Shown here in pieces: positions 35,465-44,128 of a DNA stretch of 64,000 nt. Source of the stretch: GWE2-42-39 sp963668595. GTDB lineage: Bacteria; Bacteroidota; Bacteroidia; Bacteroidales; Prolixibacteraceae. The stretch covers positions 3,906,001-3,970,000 of the forward strand of contig OY764876.1 of the NCBI GenBank assembly GCA_963668595.1. Direction: 5' to 3'. Both the position numbers and the translations under genes were made by a program. The notes below the pieces were generated by a model that was not told the origin of the DNA, did not search any database, and was given only the letters and a program-made list of their open reading frames with translations. The stretch's first letter is position 1. Each line of letters opens with the position of its first letter.

Positions 35465-37219
35465 ATGTACAGATCGCATACATGTGGCGAATTACGCCTC
35501 GAACAACAAGGACAGCAAGTGACTTTGGCCGGCTGGGTACAACGAAAACGTGAGTTTGGAGGAATGACTTTTGTTGACCTTCGTGACCGCTATGGAATTA
35601 CTCAATTGGTTTTTGATGAAAATTCGGGTGCGGAAATGGCCGAAAAAATCAAAAAACTGGGTCGTGAATTTGTTGTTCAGGCAAAAGGTGTGGTTCGGGA
35701 ACGCAGCAATAAAAATAAAAATATACCAACCGGTGATGTTGAATTGGAAGTGTCGGAACTGGTTATTCTGAACGTTTCGGAAGTTCCGCCATTTACCATC
35801 GAGGATGAAAGTGATGGTGGCGACGACATCCGCATGAAATATCGTTATTTGGATTTGCGCCGGAACCCGGTACGCGATACGCTGATTTTGCGTGCAAAAA
35901 TGGCTCATGCCACTCGTAGTTATCTGAATCAGCACAATTTTATTGAAACAGAAACTCCGGTATTGATTAAATCGACTCCGGAAGGGGCACGCGACTTTGT
36001 GGTGCCTTCGCGCATGAATCCGGGTGAATTCTACGCTCTTCCTCAGTCTCCACAGCAATTGAAACAGTTGTTGATGGTTGCCGGATTCGACCGTTACTAC
36101 CAGATTGTAAAATGTTTCCGCGACGAAGACTTGCGTGCCGACCGTCAGCCTGAATTTACCCAGATCGACTGCGAAATGTCGTTCGTAGAACAGGAAGACG
36201 TGCTGAACATGTTTGAAGGATTGACCAAATACATGTTCAAAGAAATTAAAGGAATTGAGATTGAAAATTTCCCGCGCATGCCGTATTCCGAAGCCATGGA
36301 AAATTATGGTTCGGACAAACCGGACATTCGCTTCGGTATGAAAATCAAAGAGCTGAGCTCGCTGGCAAAAGGACATGGATTTTCGGTGTTCGACGATGCC
36401 GAATACATTGGTGGAATTTGTGCCGAAGGTTGCTCTGAATATACCCGCAAACAATTGGATGCGCTTACCGAATGGGTAAAACGTCCGCAAATCGGGGCCA
36501 AAGGAATGGTGTATGTGAAATTCAATACCGATGGAACAATTAAGTCGTCGGTAGATAAATTTTATTCCGAAGAAGAACTAAAGAAATGGTGTGAACTGTT
36601 TGGGGCCAAAGCTGGCGACCTGATTTTGGTTCTTTCCGGAGCAAAAGAAAAAACACAAAAAGCACTGGGCGAATTGCGTATTGAAGTAGCAAACCAGCTC
36701 GGATTGCGCAATAAAGATGTGTTCCAGCCTCTTTGGGTTGTCGATTTTCCTCTTTTGGAATGGGACGAAGAAACTGCACGTTTTTATGCGATGCACCATC
36801 CGTTTACTTCTCCAAAACCAGAGGATATTCCGTTGCTCGAAACCAACCCTGGAGCTGTTCGCGCTAATGCGTACGACTTGGTTATCAATGGAGTGGAAAT
36901 TGGTGGTGGATCGGTACGAATTTTCGACAAAGCACTTCAGGCTAAAATGTTTGGTTTGCTCGGTTTTACTCCCGAACAGGCCGATTACCAGTTTGGCTTC
37001 CTGATGAATGCATTTAAATTTGGTGCGCCTCCCCATGCAGGTATTGCATTCGGTTTCGACCGTCTGACTTCGATGTTTGCCGGTTTGGACAGTATTCGCG
37101 ATACCATCGCTTTCCCGAAAAACAACTCGGGTCGCGACGTGATGATGGATAGTCCCTCAACCATTGCTGATGCTCAGTTGGAAGAATTGAACATCAAACT
37201 GGATGTAAAAGAGAAGTAA
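35465..37219 (+). CDS. aspS: Aspartate--tRNA ligase
   Basis: 584 residues, full length. N-terminal OB anticodon-binding domain (VTLAGWVQRKREFGGMTFVDLRD), class II motif 1 and 2 (YRYLDLRRNPVRD, IVKCFRDEDLRADRQPEFTQ), the bacterial insertion domain in the middle, and motif 3 GIAFGFDRL. Charges tRNA-Asp (and possibly tRNA-Asn if no GatCAB/AsnRS, not seen here). Monocistronic, closed by a hairpin terminator. Confidence 0.98.
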   Translation: MYRSHTCGELRLEQQGQQVTLAGWVQRKREFGGMTFVDLRDRYGITQLVFDENSGAEMAEKIKKLGREFVVQAKGVVRERSNKNKNIPTGDVELEVSELVILNVSEVPPFTIEDESDGGDDIRMKYRYLDLRRNPVRDTLILRAKMAHATRSYLNQHNFIETETPVLIKSTPEGARDFVVPSRMNPGEFYALPQSPQQLKQLLMVAGFDRYYQIVKCFRDEDLRADRQPEFTQIDCEMSFVEQEDVLNMFEGLTKYMFKEIKGIEIENFPRMPYSEAMENYGSDKPDIRFGMKIKELSSLAKGHGFSVFDDAEYIGGICAEGCSEYTRKQLDALTEWVKRPQIGAKGMVYVKFNTDGTIKSSVDKFYSEEELKKWCELFGAKAGDLILVLSGAKEKTQKALGELRIEVANQLGLRNKDVFQPLWVVDFPLLEWDEETARFYAMHHPFTSPKPEDIPLLETNPGAVRANAYDLVINGVEIGGGSVRIFDKALQAKMFGLLGFTPEQADYQFGFLMNAFKFGAPPHAGIAFGFDRLTSMFAGLDSIRDTIAFPKNNSGRDVMMDSPSTIADAQLEELNIKLDVKEK

Positions 37220-37240
37220 TCACTCAGATTGCCAGATATA

Positions 37241-37275
37241 AACAAAGCCTTCCTGTTTCGCGGGAAGGCTTTGTT
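37241..37275. terminator. Hairpin terminator after aspS
   Basis: Perfect 13-bp stem AACAAAGCCTTCC / GGAAGGCTTTGTT with a 9-nt loop and a short T-rich tail. Lies between convergent genes and may work both ways. Confidence 0.85.
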
Positions 37276-37302
37276 GCTTTTAGCTTTTTAGCAGAACAAA
37301 TA

Positions 37303-38175
37303 CTATTCGGAAAGAATTTTTTCCCTGATCAGCGCATTGATTTGCCTGTTGAAAGCAATCATTGTTGCTTTATTTTTTTCTTCTGCCAAAATTCCAGCTC
37401 GTTTTATTCCTCCATGATAGGTTTTATTGAATAATCCCAAGCCGGCAAAATAACCGGTAATATAGAAATGATTAAACATTTGATAGCCTGCAAAAAACAA
37501 TACCGTTGAGTTGATGAGCATATTAACAATGCCCTCGCCTGTTTTTCCCGCATAAATTTGTCCTGCGCCGGGTAGAAAGCGGGACCAGTTTTCAGCACTG
37601 TCAACCGACCGCAAACGGGGAATGTTCTTTTTCGAATAAATCAGCTCTACCGTTTGTTGCAAATTCGCTTCTTTTTCCTTCGACAAGTGCTGCTCTTGTA
37701 TATAATCGATAAAACATTCTTTTGCTTCATCCCATTTTCGGGTTTCATTTAAACTGAGCAATTTTACGGGCATGAAAAGCAGAAAAGAACTACTATCGCT
37801 GCTTTGCCGAAAATATTCATCGATTTTCCAGAGTGCTTTGGCTGGCTCTCCATTCAAATAAAAACACAGCGATTGTTCGTAACTTACCAGTCGGTACAAC
37901 GAATCACTGAAATCGGTCAAATAGATGGATTGAAGTTCCTCTAGCGATCGTGAAAAATCGTTTATGCGTTTATAGCATAATGCTTTTTTGTATTTGTATT
38001 GGTACAGATCGCTGTTTGATTGCGCATAAAAAATTTGCCGTTCATATTCAATCGCTGCATCTTCGAACTTGCCGATTGAAAATAAACTGTCAGCTTCTGA
38101 GACCGATGCATTACTCCTCGAAAAAATTGCGCAAAGGAATATGAAGCTGTAAAAGAATTTGATTGTGTAAGGCAT
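37303..38175 (-). CDS. TPR-like protein with C-terminal TM2-like segment (second copy)
   Basis: About 290 residues. Signal/anchor at the start (FFYSFIFLCAIFSRSNA), helical TPR-like repeats (about 30-195), then SRFLPGAGQIYAGKTGEGIVNM followed by hydrophobic helices, a TM2-like arrangement. Shares layout and the LPGaGqIYAGkTGEGI motif with the preceding gene, so it is a tandem paralogue. It overlaps that gene by about 65 bp, an unusually long overlap. ATG at 38181 is also possible. Function unknown. Confidence 0.7.
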   Translation of the reverse strand: MPYTIKFFYSFIFLCAIFSRSNASVSEADSLFSIGKFEDAAIEYERQIFYAQSNSDLYQYKYKKALCYKRINDFSRSLEELQSIYLTDFSDSLYRLVSYEQSLCFYLNGEPAKALWKIDEYFRQSSDSSSFLLFMPVKLLSLNETRKWDEAKECFIDYIQEQHLSKEKEANLQQTVELIYSKKNIPRLRSVDSAENWSRFLPGAGQIYAGKTGEGIVNMLINSTVLFFAGYQMFNHFYITGYFAGLGLFNKTYHGGIKRAGILAEEKNKATMIAFNRQINALIREKILSE

Positions 38176-38962
38176 TTGCATAATCTTGTTCGGACACTTT
38201 TACTGAAAGTACTGATCCGTAAATATTCGACACGTATGAGGCGACAAAAATGCCTCCAAAGAGCAGGGTTTTGAAATTTTTAATTCCATTTTTATGATAG
38301 TTTTCCCAGGCAATTAGCCCAAATCCGGTAGTAGCAATCATTGATGCAATTCCTTCGCCTGTTCGTCCTGCATATATTTTCCCCGATCCGGGAAGAATAC
38401 CAGACATGGTCCCGGCTATCCAAGCCGACTTGGTGCGGTGTTTTTCCTTTTCTATTCCAATCTGTTGTAAGGCCTGTATTTGCTGATTTAATACTGCAAT
38501 GTCCGGATTAATCTTGTTGAAACTATTTTCTGCTTGTTTCTTATCTCCTTCAAGCATTGATATTCCGCTTAATTCAAAATATTTAAGTGAATGTTTTGTT
38601 GCATCTTCGGTATCCAAACTTTCAAGAATCTTTCGGGCATTGGAATACTGTCCAAGATATGTTTGGTTGTATGCAGCAAAAAAGCGTGACTGGTCATAAA
38701 AGACAGAGCTTTCGCTGACTTTTAAAAACGAATGCGAGGCTTCCTCCAGTTTTTTTAGCGAATAATTTGCCCAGGCAGTGTAAAAATGAAGTGAATCCTT
38801 TTGGCTGGGCAGAAAGAAGGACGAATCACGTTCTGTCAGAAAAAGCATTTCAGCATAATTCCCTTTGTGAAGCAAGTGATTCAGAAACGCAAAATCATTC
38901 TTTTTCTGAGAAAAACAATAATTGGCATATAAGCTAAATAAGATGATCCCAAAATACTTCAT
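38111..38962 (-). CDS. TPR-like protein with C-terminal TM2-like segment (first copy)
   Basis: Start at 38962 gives a signal peptide (GIILFSLYANYCFSQ). 283 residues: helical repeats (about 30-170; e.g. GQYSNARKILESLDTEDATK), then SGILPGSGKIYAGRTGEGIASM and two hydrophobic helices. Overlaps the YidD-like gene by 4 bp and the next paralogue by about 65 bp. Function unknown; the association with YidD and a LolA-like gene points to the envelope. Confidence 0.7.
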   Translation of the reverse strand: MKYFGIILFSLYANYCFSQKKNDFAFLNHLLHKGNYAEMLFLTERDSSFFLPSQKDSLHFYTAWANYSLKKLEEASHSFLKVSESSVFYDQSRFFAAYNQTYLGQYSNARKILESLDTEDATKHSLKYFELSGISMLEGDKKQAENSFNKINPDIAVLNQQIQALQQIGIEKEKHRTKSAWIAGTMSGILPGSGKIYAGRTGEGIASMIATTGFGLIAWENYHKNGIKNFKTLLFGGIFVASYVSNIYGSVLSVKVSEQDYANALHNQILLQLHIPLRNFFEE

Positions 38963-39420
38963 TTGTATTTGCTTACAGGGTCGCAAAACCGATGCGACTT
39001 TGGGTTTAGGTCAATTACATCTAAATCAGTTGCTGCAATTCGGTTACAGCGATTTAACCGGTCGAGGGTTAGTAAGCTTCCTTTGATCAGTCCGAATTCT
39101 TTTACTGCCTGTTTGCTGAAATCAGAGCAACTGGGATCGTACAGGCAATTCGCCGAAAAATGTTGAGACAGAAAATTTTGATAGACATAGAGACTACCAC
39201 CCAATGCCAAGCTTATTGGATTACTGTTTTTAATTGTTTTAGGCTGATCTTTATAGATGTACGGACGAATTTTGCTCTGTGGTAGTTGTTTTTCTGCCTG
39301 CAAATCAATTAAAAGAAGGTCGGTAATTTGGTCTGTTTTTTGAGCTTTACCTATCCACGAAATTCCTATAAGTAGCACGATAATACTACTTGTTTTTATT
39401 GCTGCCCAAATATTTTGCAT
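38959..39420 (-). CDS. YidD-family protein with extended N-terminus
   Basis: Start at 39420 gives a hydrophobic leader (TSSIIVLLIGISWIGKAQ). Residues about 80-135 hold the YidD pattern: CLYDPSCSDFSKQAVKEFG then DRLNRCN, with three conserved cysteines. YidD assists membrane protein insertion with YidC and is usually 70-90 residues with no leader; here it is 153 and exported or anchored. It overlaps the LolA-like gene by 35 bp and the following gene by 4 bp. A derived role in an envelope operon is likely. Confidence 0.75.
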   Translation of the reverse strand: MQNIWAAIKTSSIIVLLIGISWIGKAQKTDQITDLLLIDLQAEKQLPQSKIRPYIYKDQPKTIKNSNPISLALGGSLYVYQNFLSQHFSANCLYDPSCSDFSKQAVKEFGLIKGSLLTLDRLNRCNRIAATDLDVIDLNPKSHRFCDPVSKYK

Positions 39421-40111
39421 TTTCGGGTATTTTAAAATTGAAATATTTTTCATCGGCCGTCGAGGAGATTTTTACATTTGAAAACAAGGTACGGTTAATA
39501 ACCGAATCACCCGATGGCAGGTAGCTGATTTCAATGATCTTCATTGGCAATCGGAATTGCGAAAAGTCTTGGTAATTTGTATAGTAGGTCTTTTTGATGA
39601 TCTTCTTTTTGTTTGCCTTGTACTCCGAGTAAACAGGGATACCTTTTTCAAAAACCATTTTAACCGATTCAATTCCTTTTAATACCGATGGTGCTTGCCA
39701 TTGAGTGATGTAATATTGATTTTCGGTCGAACTTGATACTAACTGAAATCCATCGTCAGCCAGCCCAAGATGGTCGGTGAAATTGTTGGCAAAATAATAA
39801 ATCAGGTTTCTCTTTGATGATAATTCGCTCACTTGCTTGTAATCCACTTCGTTTTTATGAGGGTAATAGCTTTTTATTTCGCCATACGCGTTTACGGTCA
39901 TAATAAACTCTGGATTTGAGTGATAAAACTTGGTTATTGTTTGCTTGTTTTTATCAAAATACAAATCGATTTCGCTTACAATTTTTTTCTTGTTTTCAAG
40001 AATTTCTGAATGTTGTTTCAGCGAAACATAGTTGCCTGTTTGGGCAAACAAGTTTATACTGAACAGCGAGAACAATAAAAAAAAGAATATTTTTTGAGAC
40101 GTGACTTTCAT
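39386..40111 (-). CDS. LolA-like secreted protein
   Basis: Start at 40111 (MKVTSQKIFFFLLFSLFSINLFAQ) gives a signal peptide. 241 residues. The mature part has the strand-rich plan of LolA/LolB-type lipoprotein-binding folds (IVSEIDLYFDKNKQTITKFYHSNPEFIM, then FRLPMKIIEISYLPSGDSVINRTLFSNVKIS and a terminal FNFKIPENAKYL). That last part is typical of outer-membrane lipoprotein-sorting-like proteins. It heads a chain of overlapping genes ending at 37303. Confidence 0.6.
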   Translation of the reverse strand: MKVTSQKIFFFLLFSLFSINLFAQTGNYVSLKQHSEILENKKKIVSEIDLYFDKNKQTITKFYHSNPEFIMTVNAYGEIKSYYPHKNEVDYKQVSELSSKRNLIYYFANNFTDHLGLADDGFQLVSSSTENQYYITQWQAPSVLKGIESVKMVFEKGIPVYSEYKANKKKIIKKTYYTNYQDFSQFRLPMKIIEISYLPSGDSVINRTLFSNVKISSTADEKYFNFKIPENAKYLGSNKNK

Positions 40112-40121
40112 AGTATAAAAA

Positions 40122-40154
40122 CAAGGTGTCTGTTTGACAAAAACAGACACCTTG
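40122..40154 (-). terminator. Hairpin terminator between TM2 and LolA-like genes
   Basis: Perfect 14-bp stem CAAGGTGTCTGTTT / AAACAGACACCTTG; on the minus strand it is followed by TTTTTAT. It ends the TM2 gene transcript just upstream of the LolA-like start, separating the two units. Confidence 0.88.
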
Positions 40155-40170
40155 GGTTATTGGTGAATAA

Positions 40171-40590
40171 TTACCACATAAAGAATTTCGGATTGTTAAC
40201 GTAAGGGCTAATGTCTTCATGATCGATGATCAGAACAATAAAGTCCACTAACGGAACGATTCCAAAGATACCACCGCAAGTCAGAATGTAGCCAATACCA
40301 GTCATAGGTTTGGTTCCAAGATAAAAACGGTGAACACCTAATCCTCCCAGAAAAAAGTCGAGAAGAATTGCAGCTACAGCATCTTTTTCTTTTGCAGCGA
40401 CCAGGTTTGTCGATGCACTTGAGGTAATTTCACTAATTCCAGGAACATCTGTCGAAATCATAACTGTTTCGGTAGCGCTATCAAAAAGTTGATCGATAGC
40501 CTGCTCGCTTACAGAATAGACTGATGCTCTGGCTTGATTTGCACTGATGGCAAAAACAAATAATACAAAAACAAAGAGTACTTTTTTCAT
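40171..40590 (-). CDS. TM2-domain protein
   Basis: 139 residues with signal peptide (VLFVFVLFVFAISANQARA). The C-terminal half is a TM2 domain: LDFFLGGLGVHRFYLGTKPMTGIGYIL, then the second helix with VPLVDFIVLI and a DxxR-like acidic end. Function of TM2 proteins in bacteria is unknown. Its hairpin terminator is clear. Two more TM2-like proteins are encoded 2 kb away. Confidence 0.9.
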   Translation of the reverse strand: MKKVLFVFVLFVFAISANQARASVYSVSEQAIDQLFDSATETVMISTDVPGISEITSSASTNLVAAKEKDAVAAILLDFFLGGLGVHRFYLGTKPMTGIGYILTCGGIFGIVPLVDFIVLIIDHEDISPYVNNPKFFMW

Positions 40591-40655
40591 GAGGCATAAA
40601 ATTTATTACGTAGCAAATGTATGCATTTAAAGAATTAAAACATTCGTTTTTTCGC

Positions 40656-41078
40656 TTATTCTGCGAGTTTTCCCATGGTGACAATTTCTTCTCCTTTTCC
40701 CCACATAAACTCGGAACCTTTCGACCAAAAGAAATTCCCTTGATTATCTTCATATTTGGCTCCGCTGGCAGCACGTGCCTGTTTTAAAATGTAGGCTTTC
40801 CCATGTGTTTCATCTTCTAAAAGCAAGGATTCGGCTTCGTTCCGGTAAATGGCGCGAAAACGGTACGTGCTGTCGTTCGAAATGAAAATAAACTCGTGAC
40901 GGATTGCAGTGCTGTCTATCGCATTGGCTGTTTTTGCCGCTTCATCAAAACTCTCGGAATGGACAATTTTCGTAGTGTTTTGAATACGAAACTTTTGTGT
41001 TTGCATTCCGGCAACAAAGCAAATCACGAAACCAATGCCGGTCAATGCATAACAGATGATTTTCTTTTTGGATCCCAT
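40656..41078 (-). CDS. MliC-like lysozyme-inhibitor domain protein
   Basis: 140 residues with an N-terminal anchor helix (IICYALTGIGFVICFVAG). Residues about 60-130 match the MliC/PliC fold: FRAIYRNEAESLLL, then RAASGAKYEDNQGNFFWSKGSEFMW, where the Ser-Gly and Lys of the SGAxY...WxKG motif are those known to reach into the lysozyme active site. Probable defence of peptidoglycan against C-type lysozyme. Confidence 0.82.
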   Translation of the reverse strand: MGSKKKIICYALTGIGFVICFVAGMQTQKFRIQNTTKIVHSESFDEAAKTANAIDSTAIRHEFIFISNDSTYRFRAIYRNEAESLLLEDETHGKAYILKQARAASGAKYEDNQGNFFWSKGSEFMWGKGEEIVTMGKLAE

Positions 41079-41122
41079 CTCTCTAATTTTTTATGCGTAA
41101 ACGAAGGCTCGCTGAGAAATAA

Positions 41123-41890
41123 TTACTGATCCGTCTTTTTTCGCTCGTCGCGTATTTGGCGATATTGTTTGTTGGCAAAAACAAACTCTCCAAGCTTGCG
41201 GTTTTCGGCATACAGAATTTCTGTTTTACTCCCGGTCCAGCATATTTCTCCTTCCGAAATAAATACAACCTGATCGCCAATTTCCATTACCGAGTTCATG
41301 TCGTGCGTATTCACGATGGTGGTAATATCCAGTTCAACGGTAATTTCATGAATCAGTGCATCAATAACCAGCGAAGTTTCGGGATCGAGTCCAGAGTTGG
41401 GTTCATCGCAAAACAGGTATTTGGGGTTCAGGGCAATGGCCCGGGCAATGGCCACGCGCTTTTGCATCCCCCCTGAAATCTCAGATGGATACAGCTGATT
41501 TGCATTGCGGATATTCACGCGTTCGAGACAAAAGTCAACTTGCTTTTGCTTCTCCGAAACCGACATATTGGTAAACATATCGAGTGGGAAACGCACATTT
41601 TCTTCTACGGTAAGCGAATCAAAAAGAGCTCCTCCCTGGAAAACCATGCCCATTTCGCGGCGAAGTAATTTGCGGTCTTTTTGTGCCATGCGGGTAAAAT
41701 CACGTCCGTCGTAAAGAATTTCGCCGCTGTCAACCTCGTGGAGCCCAACAATGGCTTTCAGCAAAACGGTTTTTCCCGATCCGCTTCGTCCGATAATGAG
41801 GTTGGTCTTTCCTTTCTCGAATATAGAAGAGACGTTCTTTAGTACAGACTTCTCCTCAAACGATTTATATATACTTTTTACTTCAATCAT
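41123..41890 (-). CDS. ABC transporter ATP-binding protein (MlaF-like)
   Basis: 255 residues. Walker A GRSGSGKTVLLKAIVG, signature SGGMQKRVAIARA, Walker B LFCDEPNSGLDPETS, with the characteristic MlaF 'FQGGALFDSLTVEENV' Q-loop region. It powers phospholipid or lipid transport between membranes with a MlaE permease; the permease gene is directly upstream (1 bp gap). No MCE/MlaD gene follows here. Confidence 0.95.
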   Translation of the reverse strand: MIEVKSIYKSFEEKSVLKNVSSIFEKGKTNLIIGRSGSGKTVLLKAIVGLHEVDSGEILYDGRDFTRMAQKDRKLLRREMGMVFQGGALFDSLTVEENVRFPLDMFTNMSVSEKQKQVDFCLERVNIRNANQLYPSEISGGMQKRVAIARAIALNPKYLFCDEPNSGLDPETSLVIDALIHEITVELDITTIVNTHDMNSVMEIGDQVVFISEGEICWTGSKTEILYAENRKLGEFVFANKQYRQIRDERKKTDQ

Positions 41891-41891
41891 A

Positions 41892-42629
41892 TTACAGTAG
41901 TAATTGAGTGAGAATCAGGTCGGATACCAATATCATGATGTTGGTGCTTACAACGGCGCGGGTACTGGCAGCACCGACTTCAAATGCCCCGCCTTCGACA
42001 AAATAGCCGAAATATGAGGGAATGGTGGCAATCAGAAAGCCAATTACCAGCGACTTGATAACCGAGTACATCACATAATACGGAACGAACAGATATTGAA
42101 TTCCGTTCAGGTAATCAGCCGCACTTACGGCCCCAACAGCCGGACCAACAATCAAGCCGCCGATCAGTCCGAAAAAAACACTCAGAATATACAAGAACGG
42201 GAAAATGAGAACGACGGCAAAAATTTTCGGTAGAATGAGATAGGCTGCCGAGTTAACGCCCATTATTTCAAGCGAATCAACTTGCTCTGTTACTTTCATG
42301 CTCCCGATTTCGGAAGTAATATTGGCCCCGATTTTTCCGGCCATAATCAAACCCATGATGGTGGACGAGAATTCGAGAATCAGTGTGTCGCGGTTTCCCA
42401 ATCCAATCAGGTAACTTGGCAGGAACGGATTTTCAAGGTTGTAGGCCACCTGCAAAGTCATGATTCCTCCCATGAACAAAGAGATAATGGTGACAATGCC
42501 CACCGAGTTGATTCCCAGTTTTTCGATCTCCTCGAAAATCCGGCGAAAATAAATCCGGTGCCTTTCCGGTTTCGAAAAAACGCGGTAAAGCAAAGCAAAA
42601 TATCTTCCGGTATGATAGAAAAGCTTCAT
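41892..42629 (-). CDS. MlaE-family ABC permease
   Basis: 245 residues, five to six helices, with the MlaE signatures GVVTIISLFMGGIMTLQVAYNL-type start, SSTIMGLIMAGKIGANITSEIGSMKVTEQVDSLEIMG-type central region and C-terminal SYFGYFVEGGAFEVGAAST. Forms the membrane part of the lipid transporter with the MlaF-like protein. First gene of the unit. Confidence 0.95.
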   Translation of the reverse strand: MKLFYHTGRYFALLYRVFSKPERHRIYFRRIFEEIEKLGINSVGIVTIISLFMGGIMTLQVAYNLENPFLPSYLIGLGNRDTLILEFSSTIMGLIMAGKIGANITSEIGSMKVTEQVDSLEIMGVNSAAYLILPKIFAVVLIFPFLYILSVFFGLIGGLIVGPAVGAVSAADYLNGIQYLFVPYYVMYSVIKSLVIGFLIATIPSYFGYFVEGGAFEVGAASTRAVVSTNIMILVSDLILTQLLL

Positions 42630-42950
42630 ATTTGGTGCTTTATTGCAGCGTTTAAAGGTACAATAATTCTAAAACCCGGAAAATAAACGATTGAAAAAGC
42701 ACATATTCGTCAGCTTCTTTCATTCGATTGTCAAAAAAACGGTTTGTGTCTGTATTATTTTCGATATATTTGAAAGTGACGTTCTTTTCAGGAAAGAGAT
42801 TTCTGGTTTGATAATTTTTGCTGATAATCTTTGTATTGGAAGATTTACTTGTGGTTTATTCCGAAAAGAGGAAACCCAATGCAACAGAAACGTGATGCAG
42901 AAAAAATATAGCCTGAAAATTTTCGTTTCTCAATTACCAAAACATTTTGA
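42630..42950. other. Divergent intergenic stretch upstream of manC
   Basis: 321 bases between divergent genes. Holds the manC promoter at 42743; a reading frame at 42691-42954 looks non-coding. No other feature seen. Confidence 0.55.
42743..42772 (+). promoter_or_regulatory. Complete Bacteroidota-type promoter for manC
   Basis: TTTG (42743-42746), 18-bp spacer, TATATTTG (42765-42772). Both boxes match the Bacteroidota consensus. Gives a leader of about 170 nt before manC. Confidence 0.65.
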
Positions 42951-44042
42951 ATGATGAACAATAATTATTGTGTGATTATGGCCGGAGGAATCGGGAGCCG
43001 GTTCTGGCCAATCAGCAAATCGTCGAAACCCAAGCAATTTTTGGATATTCTCGGTGTTGGACGCTCGTTTATTCAGCAAACCTACGACCGGTTTCGGAGT
43101 ATCATTCCTGCTGAAAATATTTATGTGGTTACCAGCATCGACTATACCGATCTGGTAAAAGAGCAGTTGCCCGAATTACCCGAAAGTCAGATATTATCGG
43201 AACCATTGAGGCGAAATACGGCTCCGTGTATTGCTTATGCAGCGTATAAAATACATACTATCAATCCGGATGCAAATCTTATTATTGCTCCGTCTGATCA
43301 TTTAATTCTGAAAGAAGAAGAGTTTTTACATCAGATAAAAACCGGATTGGATTTTGTTTCGAAAAATCCGGTGTTGCTGACTTTGGGCATTACTCCTAGC
43401 CGACCGGAAACTGGTTATGGCTACATTCAGGTTGATTATGCCGATGGATTGAAAGAACCAGCCAATTTGCATAAGGTGAAAACATTCACCGAAAAACCGG
43501 ATGCAAAAATGGCCGAGTTATTTATGAGTAGCGGTGAATTTGTATGGAACTCGGGGATTTTTATCTGGTCGCTTCGGGCTATTTTATCGGCCTTCGATCA
43601 ATATCTGGAGGAAGTTTCGTCGCGTTTCAGAAAAGGAATACAATTATACGGAACCAGTGACGAACGTGCTTTTCTGAATAAAGCCTACTCGGAATGTCCA
43701 AATATTTCGATCGATTATGGGTTGATGGAGAAAGCCAATAACGTATATGTGCTCTGTGCCGATTTTGGCTGGAGCGATTTAGGAACATGGGGATCGCTAT
43801 ACGAAAATATAGAAAAAGATAAAGAAGGGAATGCTATTTCGGGAGCGAGGGTGATGACCTACAATACTTCCAATTGTATTGTCAATTTCCCGGACGAAAA
43901 ATTGGTCGTTTTGCAGGGGCTGAATGGCTTTGTGGTGGTCGAGTCGGAAGGAACGCTGATGATTTGTCGCATGGAAGATGAGCAACAAATCCGTCAGTTT
44001 GTTACCGATGTAAGAATGAATGTGGGGGAGAAGTTTGTGTAG
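42951..44042 (+). CDS. manC: Mannose-1-phosphate guanylyltransferase (first copy)
   Basis: 363 residues. Nucleotidyltransferase signature VIMAGGIGSRFWPISKSSKPKQ near the start, EPLRRNTAPC, SDHLI, GYGYIQ, FTEKPD and SIDYGLMEKA are all present. Lacks the C-terminal isomerase domain of bifunctional enzymes. Makes GDP-mannose from Man-1-P and GTP, reversible. Monocistronic with its own promoter and terminator. A second copy lies at 58413, so this is probably the general supplier for cell-surface glycans. Confidence 0.95.
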   Translation: MMNNNYCVIMAGGIGSRFWPISKSSKPKQFLDILGVGRSFIQQTYDRFRSIIPAENIYVVTSIDYTDLVKEQLPELPESQILSEPLRRNTAPCIAYAAYKIHTINPDANLIIAPSDHLILKEEEFLHQIKTGLDFVSKNPVLLTLGITPSRPETGYGYIQVDYADGLKEPANLHKVKTFTEKPDAKMAELFMSSGEFVWNSGIFIWSLRAILSAFDQYLEEVSSRFRKGIQLYGTSDERAFLNKAYSECPNISIDYGLMEKANNVYVLCADFGWSDLGTWGSLYENIEKDKEGNAISGARVMTYNTSNCIVNFPDEKLVVLQGLNGFVVVESEGTLMICRMEDEQQIRQFVTDVRMNVGEKFV

Positions 44043-44075
44043 CCGGAGTATTTTCAGCTACAAGAATATGAATTG

Positions 44076-44120
44076 AAAAAATGCTTTGTCGGAGAGATTT
44101 TCCGGCAAAGCATTTTTTTT
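44076..44120. terminator. Hairpin terminator between manC and DUF4252 gene
   Basis: Stem AAAAAATGCTTTG...CAAAGCATTTTTTT (44076-44120), with inner TCGGA/TCCGG pairing partly. Runs of A and T at both ends suggest use on both strands. Confidence 0.85.
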
Positions 44121-44128
44121 ACATGAAT

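Noticed and set aside
35492..36490. 332-codon antisense frame in aspS
   Set aside because: Shadow of aspS codon structure; Phe/His-rich with no domain.
42691..42954. 87-codon frame upstream of manC
   Set aside because: TTG start, Cys/Phe-rich, overlaps manC, and the manC promoter lies inside it. More likely the manC leader.
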